Shown in pieces: positions 8,029 to 15,107 of a DNA stretch of 51,626 nucleotides. This DNA is from UBA1757 sp045627385. Its GTDB lineage: Bacteria; Bacteroidota; Bacteroidia; Bacteroidales; UBA1402. The notes beneath the pieces are model-generated. The model was not told the origin of the DNA, searched no databases, and saw only the letters and a program-made list of their open reading frames with translations. A program made the position numbers and the translations under genes. The stretch's first letter is position 1. The number at the start of each line of letters is the position of its first letter. Where the stretch lies: assembly GCA_045627385.1 (NCBI GenBank), contig JAZQNO010000005.1, forward strand, positions 1-51,626. The letters run 5' to 3'.

Positions 8029-9084
8029 ATGGAACTGACCGCTGCACAAATTGCCGCCTGCCTCAAGGGAACCGTCGAAGGCAACCCTGATGCCAAGGTG
8101 AATACGTTCAACAAAATTGAAGAAGGCCGCCCCGGAGGTCTTTCCTTTCTGGCCAATCCCAAATACACTCCCTATATCTACGAAACTCAGGCCAGCATCG
8201 TGCTGGTCAACCGAGATTTCGTGCCCGAGAAGCCCATTGCGGCCACCTTGGTGCGCGTGGACGACGCCTATGCCGGGCTGGCCACGCTTCTGAAGATGGT
8301 CACCAGCGGCAAGGCTCTTCGCAACAAGATTGACCGCAAAGCCTCTGTTTCACGCAAGGCCAAGTTGGGCAAGGGCCTGTATGTCGGACAATTCACGGTG
8401 GTCAGTCCCGGTGCTGAAATCGGCGACAACTGCCAGATTTATCCGCAGGTCTATATAGGCGAGAACGTCAAGATCGGGCGCAATTGCCTCATCTATCCGG
8501 GGGTGCGCATCTACAGCGATTGTGTCATCGGCAACAACTGCACGCTTCACGCAGGTGTGGTCATCGGCGGCGACGGATTCGGGTTCGCTCCGCTTCCCGA
8601 CGGCAGTTACGACAAGATTCCACAGGTGGGCAATGTAGTGTTGGAAGACAATGTGGAAATCTGCGCCAACACCACGGTGGACCGCGCCACGATGGGTTCC
8701 ACCATCATACGCAAGGGCGTGAAGCTGGACAATCTCATCCAGGTGGCCCACAACGTCGAGGTGGGTGAAAACACCGTCATGGCGGCCCAGTCGGGCATTG
8801 CCGGTTCCACCAAAGTGGGAAGCAACTGCATCATCGGCGGACAAGTGGGCATTGCCGGTCATCTGCACATCGCCCCGCACACTTCAATTGCGGCCCAGTC
8901 GGGTATCATCGGCGATGTGCGTAAAGAAGGCGAGGCCCTTTTCGGTTCACCGGCCTACAACGCCAAGCAGTTTATGCGCAACTATGTCCTTTTCCGCAAG
9001 TTCGACAATGTCTACAAGGAACTGCAGACGACGCGCAAGGAACTCGAAGAACTCAAGAAAAAAATCAATCAGAACAATGGATAA
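8029..9084 (+). CDS. lpxD: UDP-3-O-(3-hydroxyacyl)glucosamine N-acyltransferase
   Basis: The 351-residue cytoplasmic enzyme adds the N-linked hydroxyacyl chain in lipid A synthesis. The N-terminal uridine-binding domain (about 1-100) includes 'GLSFLANPKY'. A left-handed beta helix of hexapeptide repeats follows (about 105-310), with 'HAGVVIGGDGFGFAP' containing the catalytic histidine region and 'AHNVEVGENTVMAAQSGIAGS'. The C-terminal helix (325-351) is Lys/Glu-rich. Its stop overlaps the start of lpxC/fabZ by 8 bases, indicating translational coupling within the lpxD-lpxC/fabZ-lpxA operon. Confidence 0.96.
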   Translation: MELTAAQIAACLKGTVEGNPDAKVNTFNKIEEGRPGGLSFLANPKYTPYIYETQASIVLVNRDFVPEKPIAATLVRVDDAYAGLATLLKMVTSGKALRNKIDRKASVSRKAKLGKGLYVGQFTVVSPGAEIGDNCQIYPQVYIGENVKIGRNCLIYPGVRIYSDCVIGNNCTLHAGVVIGGDGFGFAPLPDGSYDKIPQVGNVVLEDNVEICANTTVDRATMGSTIIRKGVKLDNLIQVAHNVEVGENTVMAAQSGIAGSTKVGSNCIIGGQVGIAGHLHIAPHTSIAAQSGIIGDVRKEGEALFGSPAYNAKQFMRNYVLFRKFDNVYKELQTTRKELEELKKKINQNNG

Positions 9085-10477
9085 CCAACTTACTCTCAAA
9101 CAGCCTTTCAGCGTTTCCGGCAAAGGTCTCCACACGGGACTTTTCCTGAATGCGCGATTCTGTCCCGCTCCTGTCGGCACCGGCATCCGCTTCAAGCGTA
9201 CCGACTTGCCCGGACAGCCTGAAATCGACGCGCTGGCAGAATATGTCGAGCAGACCGAAAGAGGCACCGTTCTGGTCAGAAACGATGTGAAGATCAGCAC
9301 CATCGAGCATGCATGCGCCGCTCTTTACGCAGCCGGCATCGACAACTGTATCATCGAACTCGACGGTCCCGAAATGCCTATTCTCGACGGCAGCGCCATC
9401 CAATTTGTCGAAGGCATCGAGAAAGCCGGCATCGTAAAACAGGACGCAGAAAAAGAGTACTATATCGTCCGTCGCAAAATAGAAGTGAGCGATCCGGAGA
9501 CGGGGGCATCCCTCATCATTCTGCCTTACGACAGTTTCAGCATCACCACCCTGATCGGTTTCGATTCGCCCATCCTGTACAACCAGCATGCCCGTCTCAA
9601 CCGGATGGAGGACTTCGGCAAGCAGATAGCCGCCTGCCGGACTTTCGTCTTCGTCCGCGAAATCGAACTGCTGCTCAAACACAATCTCATCAAGGGAGGC
9701 GACTTGGACAATGCGCTGGTCATTTATGACAAGCCGGCGGCACAGGAAGATCTGGACCATCTGGCCGATCTGATGAAGGTGCCCCACAAGCCGGCCGACC
9801 AACTGGGTTATCTCAACAACCGGCCGCTGCTCTTCGAGAACGAGCCCGCGCGCCACAAACTGCTCGACCTGACCGGCGACATGGCCCTTATCGGCCGTCC
9901 GGTCAAAGGTCACATCATCGCCACCCGTCCGGGCCACAAGATCAACAACCAGCTGGCCCGGCTCATCCGCAAAGAAATCAAGAAACAGGATATTCAGGCA
10001 CCTATCTACAAGTCCGACACCGAGCCGGTGATGGACCTGAAAGCCATCCAGGACCTGCTGCCTCAGCGTTTTCCCTTCCAGTTTGTCGACAAAGTCATCG
10101 ATTTGAAGGAAAACTACATCGTGGGTATCAAGAATCTTTCCGCCAACGAATTCTTCTTCCAAGGCCATTTTCCGGGCAAGCCCATCATGCCCGGCGTCCT
10201 GCAGATTGAAGCCATGGCCCAGTCCGGTTCCATCCTGCTGCTGGGAAAGATGGACAATCCGAAAGATTTCCATACCTTTATGACCAAAGTCGATTATGCT
10301 CGTTTCCGCGGCCAAGTGGTACCAGGCGACACGCTTATCGTCAAGGTCTATCAAATCGGACACATCTCTCATGGAGTCGCCCGGATGAAGGGTTACGCCT
10401 TCGTCGGAAGCAATCTTGTAGCCGAGGCTGAAATCACCGCATTATTTCAAAAAAAATCAACCGACAATGATCAGTAA
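9077..10477 (+). CDS. lpxC/fabZ: Bifunctional UDP-3-O-acyl-GlcNAc deacetylase / 3-hydroxyacyl-ACP dehydratase
   Basis: The protein has 466 residues and two enzymes. Residues about 1-305 are LpxC, the zinc deacetylase that commits to lipid A synthesis, with 'TIEHACAAL' and 'RHKLLDLTGDMALIG' supplying zinc ligands and 'GPEMPILDGSA' in the active site. Residues about 320-466 are FabZ, with the active-site 'GHFPGKPIMPGVLQIEAMAQ' (His and Glu). This fusion is characteristic of Bacteroidetes. The frame stays open upstream, but ATG 9077 (MDNQLTLKQPF) begins the LpxC homology and overlaps the lpxD stop, so I chose it. It overlaps lpxA by 11 bases. Confidence 0.96.
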   Translation: MDNQLTLKQPFSVSGKGLHTGLFLNARFCPAPVGTGIRFKRTDLPGQPEIDALAEYVEQTERGTVLVRNDVKISTIEHACAALYAAGIDNCIIELDGPEMPILDGSAIQFVEGIEKAGIVKQDAEKEYYIVRRKIEVSDPETGASLIILPYDSFSITTLIGFDSPILYNQHARLNRMEDFGKQIAACRTFVFVREIELLLKHNLIKGGDLDNALVIYDKPAAQEDLDHLADLMKVPHKPADQLGYLNNRPLLFENEPARHKLLDLTGDMALIGRPVKGHIIATRPGHKINNQLARLIRKEIKKQDIQAPIYKSDTEPVMDLKAIQDLLPQRFPFQFVDKVIDLKENYIVGIKNLSANEFFFQGHFPGKPIMPGVLQIEAMAQSGSILLLGKMDNPKDFHTFMTKVDYARFRGQVVPGDTLIVKVYQIGHISHGVARMKGYAFVGSNLVAEAEITALFQKKSTDNDQ

Positions 10478-11243
10478 TCAAGCTTTTGTCCATCCCGAGG
10501 CCGTCATCGGCCAAAATGTCACCATCGATCCCTTCGCCTACATCGACAGCAATGTCGTCATCGGAGACGGGTGCCACATCCACGCTCATGCCTGCGTTCT
10601 GTCGGGCGTCAGAATGGGCAAGAACTGCAACATTTTCCATCATGCCGTCGTGGGCGGCATTCCCCAGGACCTGAAGTTCCACGGGGAAGACACCACCGTT
10701 GAAATCGGCGACAACAACAACATCCGCGAGTTTGTCACCATCCATCGCGGCACGGCCTCGAAAGGCAAGACCGTCATCGGCAGCAACTGCCTGATCATGG
10801 CCTACAGCCACGTGGCGCACGACTGTCTGCTCCACGACCACATCATCCTTTCCAATGCTGTCCAACTGGCCGGCGAAGTGGTGGTCGACGATTGGGCCAT
10901 CGTGTCGGGAGGCGCTCTGGTGCACCAGTTCTCACACATCGGTCCGCACGTCATGGTTCAGGGCGGATGCCGCATCAACAAAGACATACCTCCCTTCTGC
11001 ATGGTCGGCCGCGAACCCGCCTGCTACTGCGGCATCAACTCGGTAGGCCTGCGCCGACGCGGTTTCACCAACGAACAGATCAACGCCATCCAGGACGTAT
11101 ACCGCGTCATTTACCTCTCGGGCAAGAATTTCACCGAAGCTGTGGAGATGGCCCGCACGGAGCTGGCTCAAACGCCTGAGCGCGACCTGATTCTGGATTT
11201 CATCTCCTCATCTCCCAGAGGTATCGTCAGAGGTCTCATTTAA
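10467..11243 (+). CDS. lpxA: UDP-N-acetylglucosamine acyltransferase
   Basis: The 258-residue cytoplasmic enzyme performs the first lipid A step, moving a hydroxyacyl chain from ACP to UDP-GlcNAc. Hexapeptide repeats fill residues about 5-190. 'MAYSHVAHDC' contains the catalytic histidine, 'GGIPQDLKFHGE' is the usual substrate-binding loop, and the helical C-terminal domain has 'NSVGLRRRGFT'. Its length is typical. It is the third gene of the overlapping lipid A set and starts inside the 3' end of lpxC/fabZ. Confidence 0.97.
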   Translation: MISNQAFVHPEAVIGQNVTIDPFAYIDSNVVIGDGCHIHAHACVLSGVRMGKNCNIFHHAVVGGIPQDLKFHGEDTTVEIGDNNNIREFVTIHRGTASKGKTVIGSNCLIMAYSHVAHDCLLHDHIILSNAVQLAGEVVVDDWAIVSGGALVHQFSHIGPHVMVQGGCRINKDIPPFCMVGREPACYCGINSVGLRRRGFTNEQINAIQDVYRVIYLSGKNFTEAVEMARTELAQTPERDLILDFISSSPRGIVRGLI

Positions 11244-11254
11244 TTCTTTGAACT

Positions 11255-11851
11255 ATGGTATACCGTTTCCGCGTCTTTTCAGACGAGATCGACCGTTTTG
11301 AAAGGGTAATCGAAGTCGATTCCCAGGCGTTGTTCATTGATTTGCACAACGCTGTCCTTGACAGTGTGGGCTATGAGAAGAACGACATTTCCTCTTTCTT
11401 CATCTGCGATGAGAATTGGGAAAGGGAGGTGGAAATCACGCTCGTGGAGATGGCCTTCAATCCGGAAGTGGACACTTGGGTGATGGATTCCACCCATCTG
11501 GACGAACTCATCGAGGACGAAGGCCAGAAGCTGATGTTCGTCTTCGATTATCTGACGGAGAGATGCTTCTATATGGAAATGGAGAAAATCATCACCGGCA
11601 AGAAACTGAGCGCTCCGGTCTGCGTTTCGTCCAAAGGAAATGCACCGCAGCAGCACGTCGATTTCGAAGAATTCGAAAAGAAGGCCGAGCAACTGGCCAA
11701 GAAGATGTCTGCCAAGCTCGACCTCGACGACGACCTCTACGGTGACGACGAATTTGACGCCGACGAACTGTCGGAAGGCGGATTCAACGACGATCTCGAC
11801 TTCGGCGGCGGAGGCGGCTTTATGGACAATCCCTTCGACAGCGATTTCTGA
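11255..11851 (+). CDS. pRiA4b ORF-3-like acidic protein of unknown function
   Basis: The 198-residue protein resembles the pRiA4b ORF-3/IS1096 TnpR-like family in its first 110 residues ('VYRFRVFSDEIDRFERVIEV', then 'FFICDENWEREVEITL', then 'LMFVFDYLTERCFYMEME'). Residues 150-198 are strongly acidic, with Asp/Glu runs, then a short Gly stretch and 'MDNPFDSDF'. Plasmid or transposon names for the family are historical, and nothing mobile is seen here. It lies 11 bases after lpxA and 17 before miaA, a position I recall for its homologues in other Bacteroidales. The function is unknown. Confidence 0.75.
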   Translation: MVYRFRVFSDEIDRFERVIEVDSQALFIDLHNAVLDSVGYEKNDISSFFICDENWEREVEITLVEMAFNPEVDTWVMDSTHLDELIEDEGQKLMFVFDYLTERCFYMEMEKIITGKKLSAPVCVSSKGNAPQQHVDFEEFEKKAEQLAKKMSAKLDLDDDLYGDDEFDADELSEGGFNDDLDFGGGGGFMDNPFDSDF

Positions 11852-11868
11852 TTCGCTTTCTGTCGAAT

Positions 11869-12780
11869 ATGCCGACTCTTGTCGTCTTGACCGGTCCGAC
11901 CGGCGTAGGTAAAACCCAACTCAGTCTGTCTTTGGCACGCGAGTTGGGTTCTCCTGTCATTTCGTGCGACTCGCGTCAGATGTTCCGCGAGATGACCGTC
12001 GGCACAGCGGCCCCCACGCGAGAGGAACTCCAGACGGTTCCCCATCATTTTGTCGGCAACTTGTCCATACACGACTACTATAGCGCCGCCCGTTTCGAAA
12101 GCGACGCGCTGGCTCTGATGGACGGTTATTTTTCGAAGGGGCAGGAATATCTGCTGATGTGCGGGGGGTCGATGCTCTACATCGATGCCATCTGCAAAGG
12201 CATCGACGACATGCCCGACGTAGACCCTCAACTCAGGCAAGACCTGCTGGACCAGTATCAGGCGGAGGGTTTGGACAATCTGCTGGCCCAACTGCGCCTC
12301 CTCGATCCGGCCTATTACGCACAAGTTGACCGACGCAATCCGAAACGGGTGCTCCATGGTCTGGAAATCTGTCTGATGACGGGACGCCCTTTTTCCGAAC
12401 TGCGCCGTCAACAGCCCAAACAACGGCCTTTCAAAATAGTGAAAATCTGTCTGGACCGGCCCAGGGAGGAACTGTACGCGCGCATCGACCGGCGCGTGGA
12501 GCAGATGATGAGCGACGGGCTGCTGGAAGAGGCCGGAAAGCTGTTGCCTTTCCGCCATCTGAATGCGCTGAATACGGTCGGTTATCAGGAACTTTTCGAC
12601 TACTTCGACGGCAAGTGCAGTTTGGAAGAAGCCGTGGCCAAAATCCAGTTCAACACGCACAAGTATGCCCGAAAGCAGCTGACTTGGTTCAGACGGGATC
12701 CCGACTACCATTGGTTCCAAGCGGACGGCCCGGACCTTGTCTCGCTCGATTTCATCAGAGATTGTGCGGCAAAACTTTGA
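11869..12780 (+). CDS. miaA: tRNA dimethylallyltransferase
   Basis: The 303-residue enzyme adds a dimethylallyl group to A37 of tRNAs reading codons that begin with U. The P-loop 'GPTGVGKTQLSLSLA' (about 8-22), 'SCDSRQMFREMTVGTA' and 'PHHFVG' are family hallmarks. 'MLYIDAICKGIDDMPDVDP' and the C-terminal 'TVGYQELFDYFDG' with 'RKQLTWFRRD' complete the tRNA-binding part. Length and motif order are normal. Confidence 0.96.
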   Translation: MPTLVVLTGPTGVGKTQLSLSLARELGSPVISCDSRQMFREMTVGTAAPTREELQTVPHHFVGNLSIHDYYSAARFESDALALMDGYFSKGQEYLLMCGGSMLYIDAICKGIDDMPDVDPQLRQDLLDQYQAEGLDNLLAQLRLLDPAYYAQVDRRNPKRVLHGLEICLMTGRPFSELRRQQPKQRPFKIVKICLDRPREELYARIDRRVEQMMSDGLLEEAGKLLPFRHLNALNTVGYQELFDYFDGKCSLEEAVAKIQFNTHKYARKQLTWFRRDPDYHWFQADGPDLVSLDFIRDCAAKL

Positions 12781-12806
12781 TTTGCTTTCCACATTGATTA
12801 TATTTG
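12776..12806 (+). promoter_or_regulatory. Predicted promoter for the HicB-like gene
   Basis: A TTTG -33 box at 12776-12779 and a TATATTTG -7 box at 12799-12806 are separated by 19 bases, a good match to the Bacteroidetes promoter. The -33 box overlaps the end of miaA. The start codon of the small downstream gene is 28 bases past the -7 box. Confidence 0.65.
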
Positions 12807-12834
12807 GGCAACAATCAAACGAACGGAAATCATT

Positions 12835-13044
12835 ATGGAATATCTTCATTACAAAGGTTTTATCGGAAACGTAGAGCCCAGCAAGAAAAATCCGGGCCAC
12901 TTGGCCGGAAAAGTTTTGGGACTGGATCGCGAGACCTATATCCGTTTTGAGGGCGAGAATCTCAGCGATCTTCAGGCCAATTTCGAAATCATCGTCGACG
13001 AGCTCATCGCTCAAGGTGCCCGGAACGATACCGCACAGAAATGA
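12835..13044 (+). CDS. Small HicB-like protein (solitary, lacks DNA-binding domain)
   Basis: The 69-residue protein opens 'MEYLHYKGFIGNVEPS', continues with 'GHLAGKVLGLDRETYIRFEGEN' features and ends in 'DLQANFEIIVDELIAQG'. That is the beta-alpha-beta-beta-alpha N-terminal fold of HicB antitoxins. Full HicB proteins are usually 100-140 residues, with a C-terminal ribbon-helix-helix or HTH domain. Here the protein stops straight after the HicB core. No HicA-like toxin gene is found on either side. It has its own promoter, so it is probably expressed. It may be a remnant antitoxin or a domesticated regulator. Confidence 0.65.
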   Translation: MEYLHYKGFIGNVEPSKKNPGHLAGKVLGLDRETYIRFEGENLSDLQANFEIIVDELIAQGARNDTAQK

Positions 13045-13102
13045 AGGCGGCTGAGAAAAGAGCATTTTTATCCTTTTTTCATAAAATCCGCACAGATAGG
13101 GC

Positions 13103-13131
13103 TTTGTTATCAAAATAAAGCCTTACCTTTG
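13103..13131 (+). promoter_or_regulatory. Predicted promoter of mutAB
   Basis: A TTTG -33 box (13103-13106) and a TACCTTTG -7 box (13124-13131) are spaced by 17 bases. Transcription would start near 13136-13142, just at a GC-rich alternating hairpin, leaving a leader of about 75-80 bases before the mutA ATG. No cobalamin riboswitch fits in this space. Confidence 0.7.
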
Positions 13132-13140
13132 CCTGATTTT

Positions 13141-13158
13141 TGTGCGCGCGTGCGCACG
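13141..13158 (+). repeat. Alternating purine-pyrimidine tract with hairpin in the mutA leader
   Basis: These 18 bases alternate pyrimidine and purine without a break and are mostly CG/TG steps. Within them GTGCGC (13142-13147) and GCGCAC (13152-13157) form a six-base-pair hairpin with loop GCGT. The tract begins within about ten bases of the mutAB -7 box, at the predicted transcription start. Such tracts can adopt Z-DNA under negative supercoiling. In RNA the hairpin would cap the 5' end. Confidence 0.6.
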
Positions 13159-13216
13159 AGCGCGAAGATTGCATCAATTCAATATTCAACATACAAAGTT
13201 TACAAATTCAAAAATC

Positions 13217-15097
13217 ATGGCAGATTGCAAAGAAAAACTGTTCTCGGAATTTCCGCCAGTGACCACTGAAGAGTGGATGGAGAAGATTACCGTCGATCTG
13301 AAAGGCGCCGATTTCGAGAAGAAACTCGTTTGGAGAACAAACGAAGGGTTCAAAGTTCAGCCGTTCTATCGCGAAGAGGACCTGAAGGGTCTCGACACCG
13401 ACACCAAACCCGGTGAGTTCCCCTATGTCCGTGGCATCAAAGCCTGCAACGAATGGAAGGTCCGTCAGATTGTCTGCGCCAAGGACCCGAAGAAGGCCAA
13501 CGGAAAAGCGCTCGACATTCTCAACAAGGGTGTGGATTCCATCTGTTTCGCCATCGGTGAAAACCTGCTCGACGAAAAAGCTCTGGAAGTGCTTCTCAAC
13601 GGCATCTGTGCCGAATGTGTCGAACTGAACTTCTGCGTAGCTCCCTCGATTGCCCTCGCACAGGCCAAATGCCTGGTGGCTTATTTCACCGCTAAGAAAT
13701 ACGATCTGAGCCAGTTGCAGGGTTCCCTCTGTTTCGACCCGATGGGTGCCATGCTGAAGACCGGACTCGAACAGAAGGATCTGGCCGAAGCCAAAGAAAT
13801 CGCCGCCGTTCTGGCCGACCTCAAGAAATACCGTTTCCTCATCGTTTCCGCCGGCAATTTGGCCGATGCGGGCGCTTACTGCTACCAGGAACTCGGTTAT
13901 GCCTTGGCTTGGGGTAACGAATATATGCGCAGCCTCACCGAAATGGGCATGGCTCCTGAAACGGTTGCCAAGAAGATCCAGTTCAACATGAGCATCTCCA
14001 GCAACTATTTCATGGAAATCGCCAAATTCCGCGCCGGCCGTATGCTGTGGGCCAAGATTGTCGAAGCCTACAAGCCCGCCTGCCACTGCGAAAAGAACGC
14101 CGAAGACGGCATCTGCCGCTGCGCCTGCAAAATGAAAGTCAACGCCAAGACTTCGCGTTACAACCAGACGGTTTTCGATCCCTATATCAACCTGCTCCGC
14201 GGTCAGACCGAAGCCATGAGCGCCGCCATCGCCGGTGTCAGCTCCATCACCGTCACCCCGTTCGATTCCGCCTATGAAGTCCCGACCGAATTCGCCGAGC
14301 GTATCTCCCGCAACCAACAGTTGCTGCTGAAGGAAGAATCGCATTTCGACAAGGTGGTCGATCCCGCCGGCGGTTCCTACTACATTGAGAACCTCACCGC
14401 CGCTATCGCCGAACAGGCTTGGAAGCTGTTCCTCAGCGTTGAAGAAGACGGCGGTCTGATGGCCCAGATCAAGAGCGGCAAGCTCCAGGAGGCCATCAAC
14501 ACCACCAACAAGGCCCGCCACGAAGCTGCCGCCAAGCGTCGCGAAGGTCTGCTCGGAACCAACCAGTTCCCCAACTTCAACGAAATCGCCGGCGAACGCA
14601 AGCCCATGACCTGCTGCTGCAAGTGCGACCAGGCCAAGGAAAAGGTCTACGCCACTCTCGACGGCGACCGTCTGGCCTCTGAGTTCGAAGTTCTCCGTCT
14701 GTCGGTCGAAGCAGCCGCCAAGCGTCCGAAGGTGTTCATGCTCACCATCGGCAATCTGGCCATGCGTCAGGCCCGTGCACAGTTCTCGTGCAACTTCTTC
14801 GCCTGCGCCGGTTACGAAGTCATCGACAATCTCGGTTTCAAGACCGTCGAAGATGGTGTCCAGGCCGCTGTCAAGGCTGGTGCCGACATCATCGTGCTCT
14901 GCTCGAGCGATGACGAATACGCTGAATATGCTCCCGCCGCTTTCAAGGCTGTCAGCGACAAGGCCATCTTCGTCGTGGCCGGTGCTCCCGCCTGCATGGA
15001 AGACCTCAAGGCTCAGGGCATCGAGAACTACATCCACGTTCGCTGCAACGTGCTGGAGACTCTGAAAGATTTCAACAACAAGTTAAACATCAAATAA
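13217..15097 (+). CDS. mutA: Methylmalonyl-CoA mutase small subunit
   Basis: The 626-residue beta subunit pairs with MutB to interconvert succinyl-CoA and methylmalonyl-CoA on the fermentative route to propionate. The substrate-barrel domain spans about 20-455, with 'VDLKGADFEKKLVWRTNEGF' at the start. A degenerate B12-type C-terminal domain follows (about 490-626), lacking the DxHxxG motif expected only in MutB. ATG 13217 (MADCKEKLFSEFPPV) is chosen over an upstream in-frame ATG that lies inside the leader hairpin. Unusual cysteine clusters occur at C289, C291, C300, C302, C304 and at C466-C468 and C470. mutB follows after 10 bases. Confidence 0.95.
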   Translation: MADCKEKLFSEFPPVTTEEWMEKITVDLKGADFEKKLVWRTNEGFKVQPFYREEDLKGLDTDTKPGEFPYVRGIKACNEWKVRQIVCAKDPKKANGKALDILNKGVDSICFAIGENLLDEKALEVLLNGICAECVELNFCVAPSIALAQAKCLVAYFTAKKYDLSQLQGSLCFDPMGAMLKTGLEQKDLAEAKEIAAVLADLKKYRFLIVSAGNLADAGAYCYQELGYALAWGNEYMRSLTEMGMAPETVAKKIQFNMSISSNYFMEIAKFRAGRMLWAKIVEAYKPACHCEKNAEDGICRCACKMKVNAKTSRYNQTVFDPYINLLRGQTEAMSAAIAGVSSITVTPFDSAYEVPTEFAERISRNQQLLLKEESHFDKVVDPAGGSYYIENLTAAIAEQAWKLFLSVEEDGGLMAQIKSGKLQEAINTTNKARHEAAAKRREGLLGTNQFPNFNEIAGERKPMTCCCKCDQAKEKVYATLDGDRLASEFEVLRLSVEAAAKRPKVFMLTIGNLAMRQARAQFSCNFFACAGYEVIDNLGFKTVEDGVQAAVKAGADIIVLCSSDDEYAEYAPAAFKAVSDKAIFVVAGAPACMEDLKAQGIENYIHVRCNVLETLKDFNNKLNIK

Positions 15098-15107
15098 GTT
15101 CAAGCGT

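Noticed and set aside
9077..10477. LpxC-FabZ fusion as a novelty
   Set aside because: The fusion is well known in Bacteroidetes and is intact here.
11255..11851. Mobile-element remnant, given the pRiA4b/IS1096 family name
   Set aside because: No transposase, inverted repeats or target duplications flank it. It sits in a conserved-looking housekeeping operon.
13041..13118. A 25-residue frame starting at the ATGA overlap with the HicB-like gene
   Set aside because: It runs through the mutAB promoter and has no similarity or ribosome-binding evidence. It is probably chance.
13132..13216. Possible cobalamin riboswitch before mutA
   Set aside because: The leader is only about 80 bases and lacks a B12-box-like sequence. 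A cobalamin riboswitch needs roughly 200 bases.
13208..15037. A 609-codon antisense open frame across mutA
   Set aside because: It is a mirror of mutA codon use, Asp/Gly/Val-rich with no family motifs. Similar shadows lie opposite GH3 (21899-23752), gyrB (36609-38285) and prfA (3981-5213).
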